64,000 bases of DNA, taken from positions 5,565,020 through 5,629,019 of the forward strand of contig AP017605.1 in NCBI GenBank assembly GCA_002356515.1, written 5' to 3'. This DNA is from Mesorhizobium loti. Lineage in GTDB: Bacteria > Pseudomonadota > Alphaproteobacteria > Rhizobiales > Rhizobiaceae. Shown here piece by piece: positions 8,942 to 17,616 of the stretch. The notes under the pieces are model-generated. The model worked only from the letters and a program-made list of their open reading frames with translations, was not told the DNA's origin and did not search any database. The translations under genes and the position numbers were made by a program. Position 1 is the stretch's first letter. Every line of letters starts with the position of its first letter.

Positions 8942-9100
8942 CAAGCGAGCTGGATGGGCAGAATCCGCCACCAGTTGCTCGAGCGTAAGCCAGCACGGTT
9001 GGTCACAGTCGCTGTCGCCAACAAGGTTGCGCGGATCGCCTGGGCGGTGATGGCGCGTGAGGAAAACGACCGCGCAACGCTGTCAATGGCTCGAGGGTAA
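8942..9100 (+). pseudogene. C-terminal fragment of an IS110/IS1111-type transposase
   Basis: The frame reads WMGRIRHQLLERKP, then VTVAVANKVARIAWAVMARE and closes at TAA 9100. This is the conserved C-terminal end of IS110-family transposases (LLxRKPxKLVxVALANKxARIAWAxL). The upstream part is missing, so this is the stump of an insertion sequence. Confidence 0.7.
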
Positions 9101-9431
9101 CGACGGTCGCGCGAAATGACATCCAGTTTGGGCAGGGAAGATGAAGGGGCCGTCCACACTGAATCACGACAGATCGCACCGTTAATGGCGTTTTCAATCG
9201 GTCTCTGAGGGCGCTCGAACAATCCCACCAATCCGCTGCCCGCCCTGCTGCAGGCCCCTCTCCGGGCGGCAATTAATCCTGCTTCGGTTTGAAATTCGCT
9301 ACGAGAGCACGATATCGTTGTGATGACCAACCTGGATTGATCATCAAGTGGCCGATACCGCCATAGAATGCGGCGAAAAGGCGCGTGGCCGTTCTGAACC
9401 TCCGGGCCGGCCGCCGCGCAATCGTGCGGTG
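9101..9431. other. No gene recognised
   Basis: I see no convincing coding sequence or RNA. Open frames here are shadows of one another. It may contain further decayed insertion-sequence DNA and the promoter of the AraC-type gene. Confidence 0.4.
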
Positions 9432-10223
9432 ATGAAGCACTCCGATGTCCTTGGCGGGCTCGACTACCTGGCGGCGGACTATCACCGGCAGGATTTCTCC
9501 AAGCATGTCCACAACGAGTATCTGATCGGGCTGATCGAGCGAGGCGTCCATGATGTCTGGTGCCGAGGTGAGATTTGGCACGCCGGTAGCGGCACCGTCG
9601 CGACCTTCGCGCCCGGCGAACCGCACTTCGGGGGTGCTGGTGACGATCTTGGCTGGAGCCAGAAGATCTTCTACATGCCCGATGGCCTTGTCCGGCAAGT
9701 CCTTGGAGACAGCGGCCAAAACGAACCCGGAACGATCGACTTCAGGAGCCCGTTCCAGGAGAATGCGGTCGTTGCGCACGGCCTCGGCACGCTATGGCGC
9801 CTGCTTGAACATGGGCATAGCTCGGCACTGGAGATCGAGGAGTATCTGATCCGTTTCCTGCCCCACGTCTTCGCAGAGGCCGGCAGGTCGCGCGTTGCAG
9901 GGCCAAAATTCGTGCCACCGAGGTTCCGCGACGTATGTGACTTCATCCATGCCCACTTTGACGAAGTTCTGCAGCTCGCCGCCCTGGCCGCCCTCGCCGG
10001 ATGCTCCAAGGCGACGTTGATCGATGGCTTCAAGGCGCATTTCGGGTTGCCCACCACCCGCTACCTGATCCAGGTCCGCATCGAGGAGGCGCGACGGCTG
10101 CTGAGGCGAGGCCAGCACGTCGCCGATGTCGCCGTCGCGGTAGGGTTCGCGGACCAGAGCCACCTGACCCGGCACTTCAAGGCGGTGCTGGGGGTGACGC
10201 CGGCGCGTTACCTCTCGGTTTGA
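9432..10223 (+). CDS. AraC-family transcriptional regulator
   Basis: Encodes 263 residues from the ATG at 9432 (the frame is open to 9348, and those extra 28 residues look non-conserved). The N-terminal cupin-like sensor (KHVHNEYLIGLIERG, APGEPH) is followed by two helix-turn-helix units typical of AraC/XylS: LAALAGCSKATLIDGFKAHF and VADVAVAVGFADQSHLTRHF, ending GVTPARYL. It lies 47 bases upstream of a threonine aldolase on the same strand, so it may regulate that gene or its amino-acid substrate pathway. The effector is unknown. Confidence 0.92.
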   Translation: MKHSDVLGGLDYLAADYHRQDFSKHVHNEYLIGLIERGVHDVWCRGEIWHAGSGTVATFAPGEPHFGGAGDDLGWSQKIFYMPDGLVRQVLGDSGQNEPGTIDFRSPFQENAVVAHGLGTLWRLLEHGHSSALEIEEYLIRFLPHVFAEAGRSRVAGPKFVPPRFRDVCDFIHAHFDEVLQLAALAALAGCSKATLIDGFKAHFGLPTTRYLIQVRIEEARRLLRRGQHVADVAVAVGFADQSHLTRHFKAVLGVTPARYLSV

Positions 10224-10270
10224 ATATCGTTCAATAAAGCGCGCGGCGAACCGTCTAGCTTGGACGCTCA

Positions 10271-11386
10271 ATGGATGAAAAGAGCGTCAACACCATGAAC
10301 GAAAGCAAGCAGACCCGCCCCCGCGGCTTCACCAGCGACAACATCGCCGGCGTCTCCCCCGAGGTGATCGCAGCCATCACCGCGTGCGCGTCGGGTCAGG
10401 CGCTTCCCTACGGCAACGATGAGCTGACGCATACCGTCGAGCGCCAGCTCGCCGAGGTGTTCGAGCATGCGGTCGACGTGTTCCTCGTTTCGACGGGGTC
10501 GGCGGCGAACGCGCTGGCGCTCGCGGCGATTACGCCGCCATGGGGCAGCATCCTCTCGCACGCCGACGCGCACATCAACCGCGACGAGTGCGGCGCGCCG
10601 GAGTTCTACACCGCCGGTGCGAAGTTGGTGCAGCTTCCAGGCGAGGCGGGCAAAATCGACATCGACGCCTTGGCGGCCAATGCAACGCGCATGGTGGGCG
10701 ATATCCACTCGGTCCAGCCCTCCAGCGTCAGCATCACGCAGGCGACCGAGATGGGATCGGTCTACGCGCTCGACGAGATCAAGGCCATCAGCCATATCTG
10801 CCGGTCAGCGAACCTGCCGCTCCACATGGACGGTGCTCGCTTCGCCAACGCCCTCGTCACTCTGCGCTGCTCGCCGGCCGAGATGACGTGGAAGGCCGGC
10901 GTCGACCTTGTGTCATTTGGCGCCACGAAGAATGGAACGTTTGGGGTCGATGCGGTCGTCTCGTTCCGCGGAGATCTCGCGAGCACGATCGCCTTTCGCC
11001 AAAAGCGGGCCGGCCAGTTGAGTTCCAAGATGCGCTTCATGGCGGCGCAAATGGACGGTTATCTGAGGGACGGTGTCTGGCTTCGCAACGCGGTCCATGC
11101 CAATGCGATGGCATCGGCGCTCGCGCGGGGGTTGGCCCTGGTGCCAGGCGTGAAAATCCAGCAGCGTCCCGAGGCCAACATCCTGTTCTGCCGACTTCCC
11201 ACGTCCCTGATCCGGGGGCTGCTCGACATGGGATTCCGCTTCTACCATGATCGCTGGGAGCCCGGGATCGTGAGGTTCGTCACCTCTTTCGCGACGACCG
11301 AGGCCGACGTGTCCGACTTGATCGGCGCGGCAACCAGCCTCTGCGCACCGGTCGGCTCGGCTCGTGTTCCGGCTGGCGCCGAATGA
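10271..11386 (+). CDS. ltaE: Low-specificity L-threonine aldolase-like PLP enzyme
   Basis: Cleaves L-threonine (and allo-threonine) to glycine and acetaldehyde with pyridoxal phosphate. Encodes 371 residues. Family marks: TSDNIAGVSPEV at the start, YGNDELTHTVE, the STGSAAN phosphate-binding loop, HMDGARFANAL with the PLP-pyridine Asp at 187, and SFGATKNG with the Schiff-base Lys at 220. An ATG eight codons later (10295) is an alternative start. It directly follows the AraC-type gene. Relatives acting on other beta-hydroxy amino acids cannot be excluded. Confidence 0.9.
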   Translation: MDEKSVNTMNESKQTRPRGFTSDNIAGVSPEVIAAITACASGQALPYGNDELTHTVERQLAEVFEHAVDVFLVSTGSAANALALAAITPPWGSILSHADAHINRDECGAPEFYTAGAKLVQLPGEAGKIDIDALAANATRMVGDIHSVQPSSVSITQATEMGSVYALDEIKAISHICRSANLPLHMDGARFANALVTLRCSPAEMTWKAGVDLVSFGATKNGTFGVDAVVSFRGDLASTIAFRQKRAGQLSSKMRFMAAQMDGYLRDGVWLRNAVHANAMASALARGLALVPGVKIQQRPEANILFCRLPTSLIRGLLDMGFRFYHDRWEPGIVRFVTSFATTEADVSDLIGAATSLCAPVGSARVPAGAE

Positions 11387-11779
11387 GTGTGGCGACCGTC
11401 GAGCGCTCTCGCCGCCCGTCACGGATGTCCTCTTTGCTCGACTGCATTGATGATCCGAGCGTTCTGGCCGCACCGGCATCTCAGGCTGTATCTCTTGTCT
11501 CAGGCCTTTTAGACTTGCAGCTTCATCCTACCTCGGCAAGGCGGCTTCACCGTACGTTACGAAGTAACCGGGTTGATTTTCTGTAAGAAGGTCCCCTATC
11601 TGCGCAATTCACTTCAAGTCATCCGTAATCCGGCATGCCTGTAATATTTATTTTGCATTTTTTTATCATATTTTTGATGAAAAATGCTGTTCACTCGTCC
11701 GAGTTACTTAAAAGAGTGAGTCGGATCTGCGCTGATGACAGGGCATGAATCGGGATTTTGACCACTAGCAGGAGAAAAT
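11387..11779. other. AT-rich intergenic stretch
   Basis: No gene is recognised. The stretch 11640-11700 is strongly AT-rich (TATTTATTTTGCATTTTTTTATC) and probably holds the promoter of the acetyltransferase gene at 11780. Confidence 0.5.
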
Positions 11780-12235
11780 ATGCCTTTCATATCTACTCGC
11801 CGCGCCAACGCAACGGACGCAGGGACGGTCGTCCGTTTTATTCACGCGCTACTCGATGAACTCACTGGCGGGAAAGCGCCCGCGCCCGACGACGTGAGAC
11901 AAAGCGCGCAGATAATGCTTGCCGACGCTGGCGTGGTCGCAGTGATCGCAAGTGCAGATGACGAGCCGGTCGGCATCATGGTGCTGAATGAATGCACGGC
12001 AATCTATGCAGGAGGCAAGTTCGGCTATATTTCGGAGCTGTATGTTCGACCCGAAAAGCGCTCCAAAGGGATTGCCCCTCAACTGCTTGAGGTCGCCTCG
12101 CGGGAAGGCCATGCGCGTGGTTGGAAGCGACTTGAGCTTGCAGCGCCCAGGCAACCAAAATGGAAGCGCACGCTCGATTTCTACCTGCGCAACGGGTTCG
12201 AGGAACTCGGCCCTCGGCTCTTTCGGATTATCTAG
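11780..12235 (+). CDS. GNAT-family N-acetyltransferase
   Basis: Encodes 151 residues with the GNAT fold order: TRRANATDAGTVVRFIHALL at the start, a central strand VGIMVLNE, motif A YISELYVRPEKRSKGIAPQL with the acetyl-CoA pyrophosphate loop (R-x-x-G-I-A), and a C-terminal WKRLELAA / FYLRNGFEELG. AGGAGA precedes the ATG. The substrate is unknown; relatives acetylate small amines, antibiotics or protein N-termini. It stands alone before an integrase fragment. Confidence 0.88.
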   Translation: MPFISTRRANATDAGTVVRFIHALLDELTGGKAPAPDDVRQSAQIMLADAGVVAVIASADDEPVGIMVLNECTAIYAGGKFGYISELYVRPEKRSKGIAPQLLEVASREGHARGWKRLELAAPRQPKWKRTLDFYLRNGFEELGPRLFRII

Positions 12236-12259
12236 ACTAGAGAGTTTGCTATGGGCTGC

Positions 12260-12475
12260 TCAAAGCAACCTGCACGATCTCAGCGGATTGAGGTCCGGCG
12301 TGGTCGCTGCCTGCCGCTGCAATCGAACCAGCATCGTCATCGTAAATGTGTGCCTCGGATAATGCAGGGTTCCCGTCACGCCGGCCGCCCGGAACGCATC
12401 GGCAAAAACCGCCGTTAATCGGGTCACGCTAACGGCGTTTCCTTGAGTGTTGAGGAACAGAGCCGAGGGCGGCAA
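12260..12475 (-). pseudogene. C-terminal fragment of a tyrosine recombinase (integrase)
   Basis: The frame reads ALFLNTQGNAVSVTRLTAVF, then GVTGTLHYPRHTFTMTMLVR and LQRQAATTPDLNPL. This is the box II region (H-x-x-R-H) of phage-type integrases; the first catalytic Arg and the final Tyr are missing. Its right edge coincides with the start of a nod-leader-like sequence at about 12470, so the junction records a recombination event. Confidence 0.75.
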
Positions 12476-12540
12476 TTTTGTGCCAACCTACAGGGGCGCT
12501 GCATAGACGACCGCACGTGACGTGCACCCGGTTACGCTGC
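12470..12540 (+). repeat. Degenerate nod-box end plus nod leader upstream of the omptin gene
   Basis: CAATTTTGTGCCAACCTACAGGGGCGCTGCATAGACGACCGCACGTGACGTGCACCCG aligns with the right end of the nod box at 35998 and the leader that follows it (GATTTTACCAAACTTCCAGGGCGCTGCATAGATGACCGCACTTGACATGCGCCCG). The left half of the nod box is lost at the integrase fragment, so NodD control is unlikely to persist. Confidence 0.65.
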
Positions 12541-12580
12541 GTATAACCAAATGGCGGATCATTCCCATGAGGGTAGTCCT

Positions 12581-13549
12581 ATGAAGTTGTACGCGAAAGT
12601 CTTTGGTGGAGCGGCAGCGTTGCTCGCTGCCTGGCCGGCGATGGCCAGCGACGCGGTGGCGAGCGAACCGGCGCCCTACAATCCCAATTTCTCTTTCGTT
12701 GGCGGCGTCGGCGTCATCGACATCGAGGCCAACGAGCTGGTCTATCAGGCTCCCGGCAGCGGCTCGAAGCTGAGCCACCTTATCTGGGAAAGCACCTCTG
12801 CGGTCATTTCAGCCGAGATGACGGCGCGCAGCGAGGCCGGCTGGACCGCCAAGATTTCCAGCCAGATCGCCTTCAGCGGCGACAGCTACATGGAAGACTA
12901 TGACTGGAACCCGTCATTCTCGACCAATGATGGCTGGAACGACTGGAGCAACCGTTCGCGCCATTCCGACACCGATCTTGATTACTTCTATTCGGCAACC
13001 GTCGCGCTCGGCCACGATTTCCAGTTCAGCGACCAGCTGCTGATCAACGTCAACGGTGGTTTCAAGTACACCTCGGTCAAGTGGACTGCCTATGGCGGCT
13101 CCTATGTCTACAGCGTTGCCGGCTTCCGGGATTCGGTTGGCGACTTCCCAAGAGACGCAAAGGCCATCAGCTACCAGCAGAAATTGCCGGTCGCCTTCGC
13201 CGGCATCGATGCGGCCTATGTCCAGGATCGCTGGAACTTCGGCTTTGCGCTGAAGGGCGGCACGACCTTCTCGGCCGGCGCTACCGATCATCACTGGATG
13301 CGTGACCTGCGCTTCGAGGATGATTTCGAATCGGCGCCGGTTCTGATGGTCGGCGGCAGCGTCGGCTACCAGTACAACGAGCGGACCAGCTTCTTCGTCT
13401 CCGGTTCCTACGTAAAGGTGTTCACCGCTCGCGGCGACTACAACACCTATGACATTGCGACCGGCGCAGAGACTGGCGGCGAAGACGACTGGATCGGCGG
13501 CGATTTTGCCGCGGCGACAGTGATGGTCGGCATCAAGACCTCGTTCTGA
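12581..13549 (+). CDS. Omptin-family outer membrane aspartyl protease
   Basis: Encodes 322 residues with a signal peptide (MKLYAKVFGGAAALLAAWPAMASDA) and a 10-strand barrel of the OmpT/Pla family. Family marks: ANELVYQ, SKLSHLIWES, then MEDYDW with catalytic-type Asp106 and Asp108, RHSDTDL, and DHHW with Asp236 and His238 matching the OmpT Asp210/His212 pair; it ends VGIKTSF. Omptins cleave between basic residues on surface or host peptides and need rough LPS. The start at 12581 is preceded by GAGGG; an upstream in-frame ATG at 12551 lacks a signal peptide. It lies behind a fossil nod leader. A protease at the surface of a symbiont could process host antimicrobial peptides, but that is speculation. 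Confidence 0.9.
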   Translation: MKLYAKVFGGAAALLAAWPAMASDAVASEPAPYNPNFSFVGGVGVIDIEANELVYQAPGSGSKLSHLIWESTSAVISAEMTARSEAGWTAKISSQIAFSGDSYMEDYDWNPSFSTNDGWNDWSNRSRHSDTDLDYFYSATVALGHDFQFSDQLLINVNGGFKYTSVKWTAYGGSYVYSVAGFRDSVGDFPRDAKAISYQQKLPVAFAGIDAAYVQDRWNFGFALKGGTTFSAGATDHHWMRDLRFEDDFESAPVLMVGGSVGYQYNERTSFFVSGSYVKVFTARGDYNTYDIATGAETGGEDDWIGGDFAAATVMVGIKTSF

Positions 13550-13974
13550 TTGAACGAGTGCGACCGGAACGCCAAACCGATGTCCGCACGGCGCAGAAAT
13601 CTGATGCGCCCGCGCGCCTGACGGCGCGTGCCGGGTGCTCGTGAACCGAGCCCGCTTTTTCTTCGCCAGGCTCAGGCGGTCTCGGCCATCCGGCTTCGCC
13701 CCCTGGCGCGGGCAGCCTGTCGGCTGCTGACGGTCGCCGCCCTGCCGGCCGGCGCGGTTTGTCTGTTGGCCTTTCCCGGCGGCGCGGGGTGGGCGGCACT
13801 CCCTTCTAGGCCCGCCGCGGCGTCCCGCAACCCTTCGCTTGCGCTTCGGGTCCTCCTCTTCGTTCCGGTCCTTCGGATGCGGTCCGCCTCCGACGGCGGG
13901 CCTTTCCGGTCGCGTCTCGCCGCCCACCCCACTTGCGGGGAAAGGCGCGGGATTGAAGAGCGGAGGACCAGACG
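13550..13974. other. GC-rich ICE-type leader before ardC
   Basis: No gene is recognised. The stretch is very GC-rich with many C/T tracts (for example CGTTCCGGTCCTTCGG), resembling the long leaders before other ICE genes in this window such as the DUF736 gene. It probably holds the ardC promoter. Confidence 0.5.
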
Positions 13975-14937
13975 ATGCGTGCAAAACACCAGCGTTCCGA
14001 CAGCCGAGAGGCTGGCGCGGGCAGGGGCGGGCGCTCGGGCAGCAGCCTTTATCAGGAGATCACGGACCGCATCATTGCCGAACTGGAGCGCGGCACCGTG
14101 CCATGGGTCAAGCCATGGGGCAGCGCAAAGGCCGACCTCGGCCTGCCCAGCAACGCGGCCACCGGGCGCCGCTATTCCGGCATCAACATCCTCATCCTGT
14201 GGGGCGCCGTCATCGAGCGCAGCTATCCCGGCCAGAACTGGCTGACCTTCCGGCAGGCGCTTGCCCTTGGCGCCAATGTCAGGAAGGGCGAGCGCGGCAC
14301 AACAATCGTGCATGCCGACCGCTTTGTCCCAAAGGGCGAGCAGGAGCGCGCCAAGACAGACGGCGACGAGCCGCAGGCGGTGCCGTACTTGAAGCGCTTC
14401 ACCGTCTTCAACGTCGCGCAGTGCGACGGCCTGCCCGAGCACCTTTATGGCAACGCCGAACCGCTGCCCGAACGCGAGATCATCCCGCAGGCCGAGGCGC
14501 TTATTCGAGCAAGCGGCGCGGATTTCCGCATCGGCGGCGATCGCGCTTTCTACATGCCGGGCAGTGACTCCATTCAGGTGCCGCCGCAGCCGGCATTCTT
14601 TCAGCAGATCGACTATTACCGCACCTGCTTCCACGAGCTTGGCCACTGGACCGGCCACCCGGCGCGGCTGGCGCGCGACCTCTCCGGCGCCTTCGGTTCC
14701 AAGACCTATGCGCGCGAGGAATTGGTTGCCGAAATCACCGCAGCCTTTGTCTGCTCGACCCTCGGCATCGAGCCGACCGTGCGCCATGCCGACTATATCG
14801 GCACATGGCTGAAGGTGCTGCGCGAGGACAATCGCGCCATCTTCCGCGCCGCCAGCCTTGCCTCCAAGGCCGCCGATTTTCTTCTGGGCTTCAACGCCGA
14901 GGCCGAAGGCGCGCAACAAGACGAGATCGCGGCATGA
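13975..14937 (+). CDS. ArdC-like antirestriction / ssDNA-binding zincin
   Basis: Encodes 320 residues. The N-terminal domain (LYQEITDRIIAELERGTVPW, the DUF1738 signature, with SGINILILW and GERGTTIVHADRF) is followed by a zinc-metallopeptidase-like domain with CFHELGHWTGH (His220, Glu221, His224). Relatives (ArdC of plasmid pSa, TraC) bind single-stranded DNA and protect incoming DNA from restriction during conjugation. It heads a same-strand module with a small frameshifted gene (overlapping by 4 bases), a DUF2958 gene and a ParB-like gene, typical of rhizobial ICEs. Confidence 0.9.
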   Translation: MRAKHQRSDSREAGAGRGGRSGSSLYQEITDRIIAELERGTVPWVKPWGSAKADLGLPSNAATGRRYSGINILILWGAVIERSYPGQNWLTFRQALALGANVRKGERGTTIVHADRFVPKGEQERAKTDGDEPQAVPYLKRFTVFNVAQCDGLPEHLYGNAEPLPEREIIPQAEALIRASGADFRIGGDRAFYMPGSDSIQVPPQPAFFQQIDYYRTCFHELGHWTGHPARLARDLSGAFGSKTYAREELVAEITAAFVCSTLGIEPTVRHADYIGTWLKVLREDNRAIFRAASLASKAADFLLGFNAEAEGAQQDEIAA

Positions 14938-15130
14938 GCGCGCGCGATCCCGACACCCTGCAGACCGAGCCAACGCCGCAAGGCGAGCAGACGCTCATTC
15001 CCGGTGTCCAGCCACCACGCGCGACCGCCTCGCCCTTTTGGCCGACGCGCCGATGCGCCCACGCGCGGCGCAAAAGCCGCTCGATATCGGGCTGTTCGAT
15101 GACGCCAGAAATCAACGCGACCTGTTTTGA
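14934..15130 (+). pseudogene. Small ICE protein gene with a one-base frameshift
   Basis: Begins at ATG 14934, overlapping the ardC stop, as MSARDPDTLQTEPTPQGEQT then LIPGVQP. The sequence then continues only in the -1 frame as TTRDRLALLADAPMRPRAAQ then KPLDIGLFDDARNQRDLF and a stop at 15130. The two halves join smoothly around 15010-15015 (CCAGCCACCACGCG) if one base is missing. The intact form would be about 66 residues. It may be a true mutation, a sequencing error, or a -1 slippage site on CCACCAC. The function of the family is unknown. Confidence 0.7.
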
Positions 15131-15143
15131 GAGGAGTTTTCCC

Positions 15144-15563
15144 ATGATCCTGATCACCGACGAGCTTTGCGCCCTGCTGCTCGCCAATGGCGCAACCGAC
15201 ACCGAAACCGACCATGTCCCGGTGGTCAAACTGTTCGATCCGACCGGCCCAGCGACCTGGCTTCTCACCGAACTCGACGCCGACGGCGACACCCTTTTCG
15301 GCCTTTGCGACCTCGGCTTCGGCTTCCCCGAACTCGGCAGCGTCAGTCTTGCCGAGCTTGCAAGCGTCAAGGGGCGGCTTGGCCTCGGCTTCGAGCGCGA
15401 CCTCTGCTTCAAGGCGCGCTTTCCGCTCTCCGTCTACGCCCAAGCAGCGTGCAGCGCCGGCCACATCACCGAAGCCGAGCGGCTGCTGCGACAGGCGGCA
15501 GAAGCCCTTGGCAACGCCCATTCCAAGCTTCCGCTCGACACGGCGGAACAGACGCGCCGCTAG
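15144..15563 (+). CDS. DUF2958 family protein
   Basis: Encodes 139 residues. Family signature: LITDELCALLLANG, PVVKLFDPTGPATWLLTELD, DGDTLFGLCDLGFGFPELGS, and ERDLCFKARFPLSVYAQAA. GAGGAG lies 8 bases before the ATG. DUF2958 genes recur between ardC and parB-like genes on mobile elements of alpha-proteobacteria; the biochemical role is unknown. The frame is open upstream through the neighbouring frameshifted gene, but that part is a shadow. Confidence 0.85.
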   Translation: MILITDELCALLLANGATDTETDHVPVVKLFDPTGPATWLLTELDADGDTLFGLCDLGFGFPELGSVSLAELASVKGRLGLGFERDLCFKARFPLSVYAQAACSAGHITEAERLLRQAAEALGNAHSKLPLDTAEQTRR

Positions 15564-15641
15564 GCGCGAAAACCGTCCCGCCGCGCCGGCTTGCAGCCTC
15601 TGCGGCGGGGCAATCCCACCCCGCAACGAAGGAGACAAACC

Positions 15642-17372
15642 ATGCAACTTGCCCACATTCCGCTTGATAAGCTCAACATTTCCGCGCTCAACATGCGCCA
15701 TTCCAAACGCGCGCCCGACGTGTCGGACATCCTGCCGTCGGTTCGCGCGCGCGGCGTCCTGGTGCCGCTTTTGGTGCGGCCCAACGGCACACCGGAAAGC
15801 TTCGAGATCGTCGCCGGCCGGCGCCGCTATTTCGCCGCCAAATCGCTCGCCGACGAGCGCGGCCAGGGCAATGCCTTGCCCTGCGCCATCATGGAAGACG
15901 GCGACGACGCCGACGCGCTCGAGGCCTCGCTGATCGAAAACTTCGCCCGGCTCGATCCCGACGAGGTGTCGCAGTGGGAGACGTTTTCGCGGCTGATCAA
16001 GGAGCGCCGCGGCGTTGGTGACATCGCCGCCACCTTCGGCATCACCGAGCTTCTGGTCAAACGCATTCTGGCGCTCGGCGATCTTCTGCCCAAAATCCGC
16101 GAGGCCTATCGGCGCGCCGACATCGACGCCGAGACGGCGCGCCATCTGACCATGGCCTCCAAGGCGCAGCAGAAGGATTGGCTGGCGCTTTATGCCGACC
16201 CCGAGCAATACGCTCCGCGCGGCCACCAATTGAAACAATGGCTGTTCGGCGGCCAGTCGATTTCTACCAAGGTGGCGCTGTTCCCCATCGAGGACTATCC
16301 GGGCCTGATCGTCTGCGACCTGTTCGGCGAGGACAGCTATTTCGCCGATGCCGACCTGTTCTGGCAAAAGCAGAACGAGGCGATTGCCGCCAAACGCGAT
16401 GCCTATCTGGAAGCCGGCTGGCCCGAGGTCGCCGTGCTGGAACCGGGGCAGCATTTCCAGTCATGGGACCATGAAAAGACGCCGAGGAAGAAGGGCGGCA
16501 AGGTCTTCATATCGGTCTCGCATCGCGGCGCGGTCGAATGCCACGAGGGCTGGCTGTCGCGCAAGGAAGCCCGCCGCGCCCGCGCGCAAGGCGAGGGCGG
16601 CGCGCACGACGAAACGCCCGCCAAGCCGTCGCGACCGGAACTCACCGGGCCGATGCAGAACTATGTCGATCTGCACCGCCACGGTGCCGTGCGTACCGCC
16701 ATGCTCGACCATCCGTGTGTCGCGCTGCGCCTGATGGTGGCGCATGCCATCGCAGGCTCGGGCCTGTGGCAGGTTCGCCGCGAGCCGCAGCGCACCGCCA
16801 ATGAAGCGGTGGCGGCAAGCATTGCTGCGTCCAGGGCCGAAGCCGCATTCGCCGAAAAACGGCGCGCGGTGCTGGCGCTGCTTGGGCAGGCCGACGAGGA
16901 GGGCGCGATAGCCGGCGGCAATGGCGACGCCTTTGCGCTTGCCGCAGTCTTTGCCCGTTTGCTGGCACTTTGCGACGACGACGTCATGCGCGTTCTCAGC
17001 CTTGTCATGGCCGAGACGCTCGAAGCCGGCAGCGCCGTCGTCGAGGCGCTCGGCAACCATCTGGGCATCGACATGGGCGCGTGGTGGCAAGCGGACGACG
17101 CCTTCTTCGACCTGCTGCGCGACAAGGAGATCGCCAATGCGATGCTGGCCGACCTCGCCGGCAAGCCTGTCGCCGACGGCAATGTCGCCGAGAAGGTCAA
17201 GACGCAAAAGAAGATCATCCGCGATTGCCTGTCGGGCGAGAACGGCCGCGAGAAAACCGACAACTGGATGCCCAACTGGATGAAATTCCCGGTCGAAAGC
17301 TACACGAAACGCGGCGGCTTCCGCACCGCCGATCAATGGGCGAGCGTGCAGCCGCTGTTCGTCCGCCAATAG
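15642..17372 (+). CDS. ParB/RepB-family nuclease-domain protein of the ICE
   Basis: Encodes 576 residues from ATG 15642, where AAGGAG precedes and the ParB N-domain begins (LAHIPLDKLNISALNMRHSK). The box GVLVPLLVRPN, FEIVAGRRRYFAAK and ASLIENFARLDPDEVSQWE are ParB CTP-binding and partition motifs, followed by a HTH (VGDIAATFGITELLVKRILA). The long C-terminal half, ending KRGGFRTADQWASVQPLF, is typical of plasmid/ICE ParB-like proteins of unknown exact role, probably in partition or regulation of the excised element. A decayed copy of its last 30 codons lies at 42451-42540. Confidence 0.9.
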   Translation: MQLAHIPLDKLNISALNMRHSKRAPDVSDILPSVRARGVLVPLLVRPNGTPESFEIVAGRRRYFAAKSLADERGQGNALPCAIMEDGDDADALEASLIENFARLDPDEVSQWETFSRLIKERRGVGDIAATFGITELLVKRILALGDLLPKIREAYRRADIDAETARHLTMASKAQQKDWLALYADPEQYAPRGHQLKQWLFGGQSISTKVALFPIEDYPGLIVCDLFGEDSYFADADLFWQKQNEAIAAKRDAYLEAGWPEVAVLEPGQHFQSWDHEKTPRKKGGKVFISVSHRGAVECHEGWLSRKEARRARAQGEGGAHDETPAKPSRPELTGPMQNYVDLHRHGAVRTAMLDHPCVALRLMVAHAIAGSGLWQVRREPQRTANEAVAASIAASRAEAAFAEKRRAVLALLGQADEEGAIAGGNGDAFALAAVFARLLALCDDDVMRVLSLVMAETLEAGSAVVEALGNHLGIDMGAWWQADDAFFDLLRDKEIANAMLADLAGKPVADGNVAEKVKTQKKIIRDCLSGENGREKTDNWMPNWMKFPVESYTKRGGFRTADQWASVQPLFVRQ

Positions 17373-17616
17373 GTGCCAAGCCGGGCGGCGGCTCTTTTTA
17401 AGCGCCGCCGCCCCGTTTGTCTGCCGCTGGAATATTGGCTGATGCGCACGGCGATCCGAACAGCATGTGCCACGCGCAAGGCTATTGTGCGTTGCACAAA
17501 AACCGACGCGCGGCTACACGTCCTTCCGTTGCGGGAATCGGGCTTGGACCAGCGGCGAGGCAGTGAGAACCGATGCTTCGTCGATATCATATTGCATTCA
17601 TAGCTGAGGACCCTTC

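Noticed and set aside
13672..14973. Long minus-strand frame opposite ardC
   Set aside because: Mirrors the ardC coding strand; the plus-strand protein has clear domains and a HELGH motif, this one has none.
14793..16454. 553-codon minus-strand frame opposite the ParB-like gene
   Set aside because: Shadow frame; the plus strand encodes clear DUF2958 and ParB motifs.
17384..17412. Hairpin GGCGGCG..CGCCGCC after the ParB-like gene as a terminator
   Set aside because: The T-run is in the loop and not after the stem, so it does not fit an intrinsic terminator; too weak to list.
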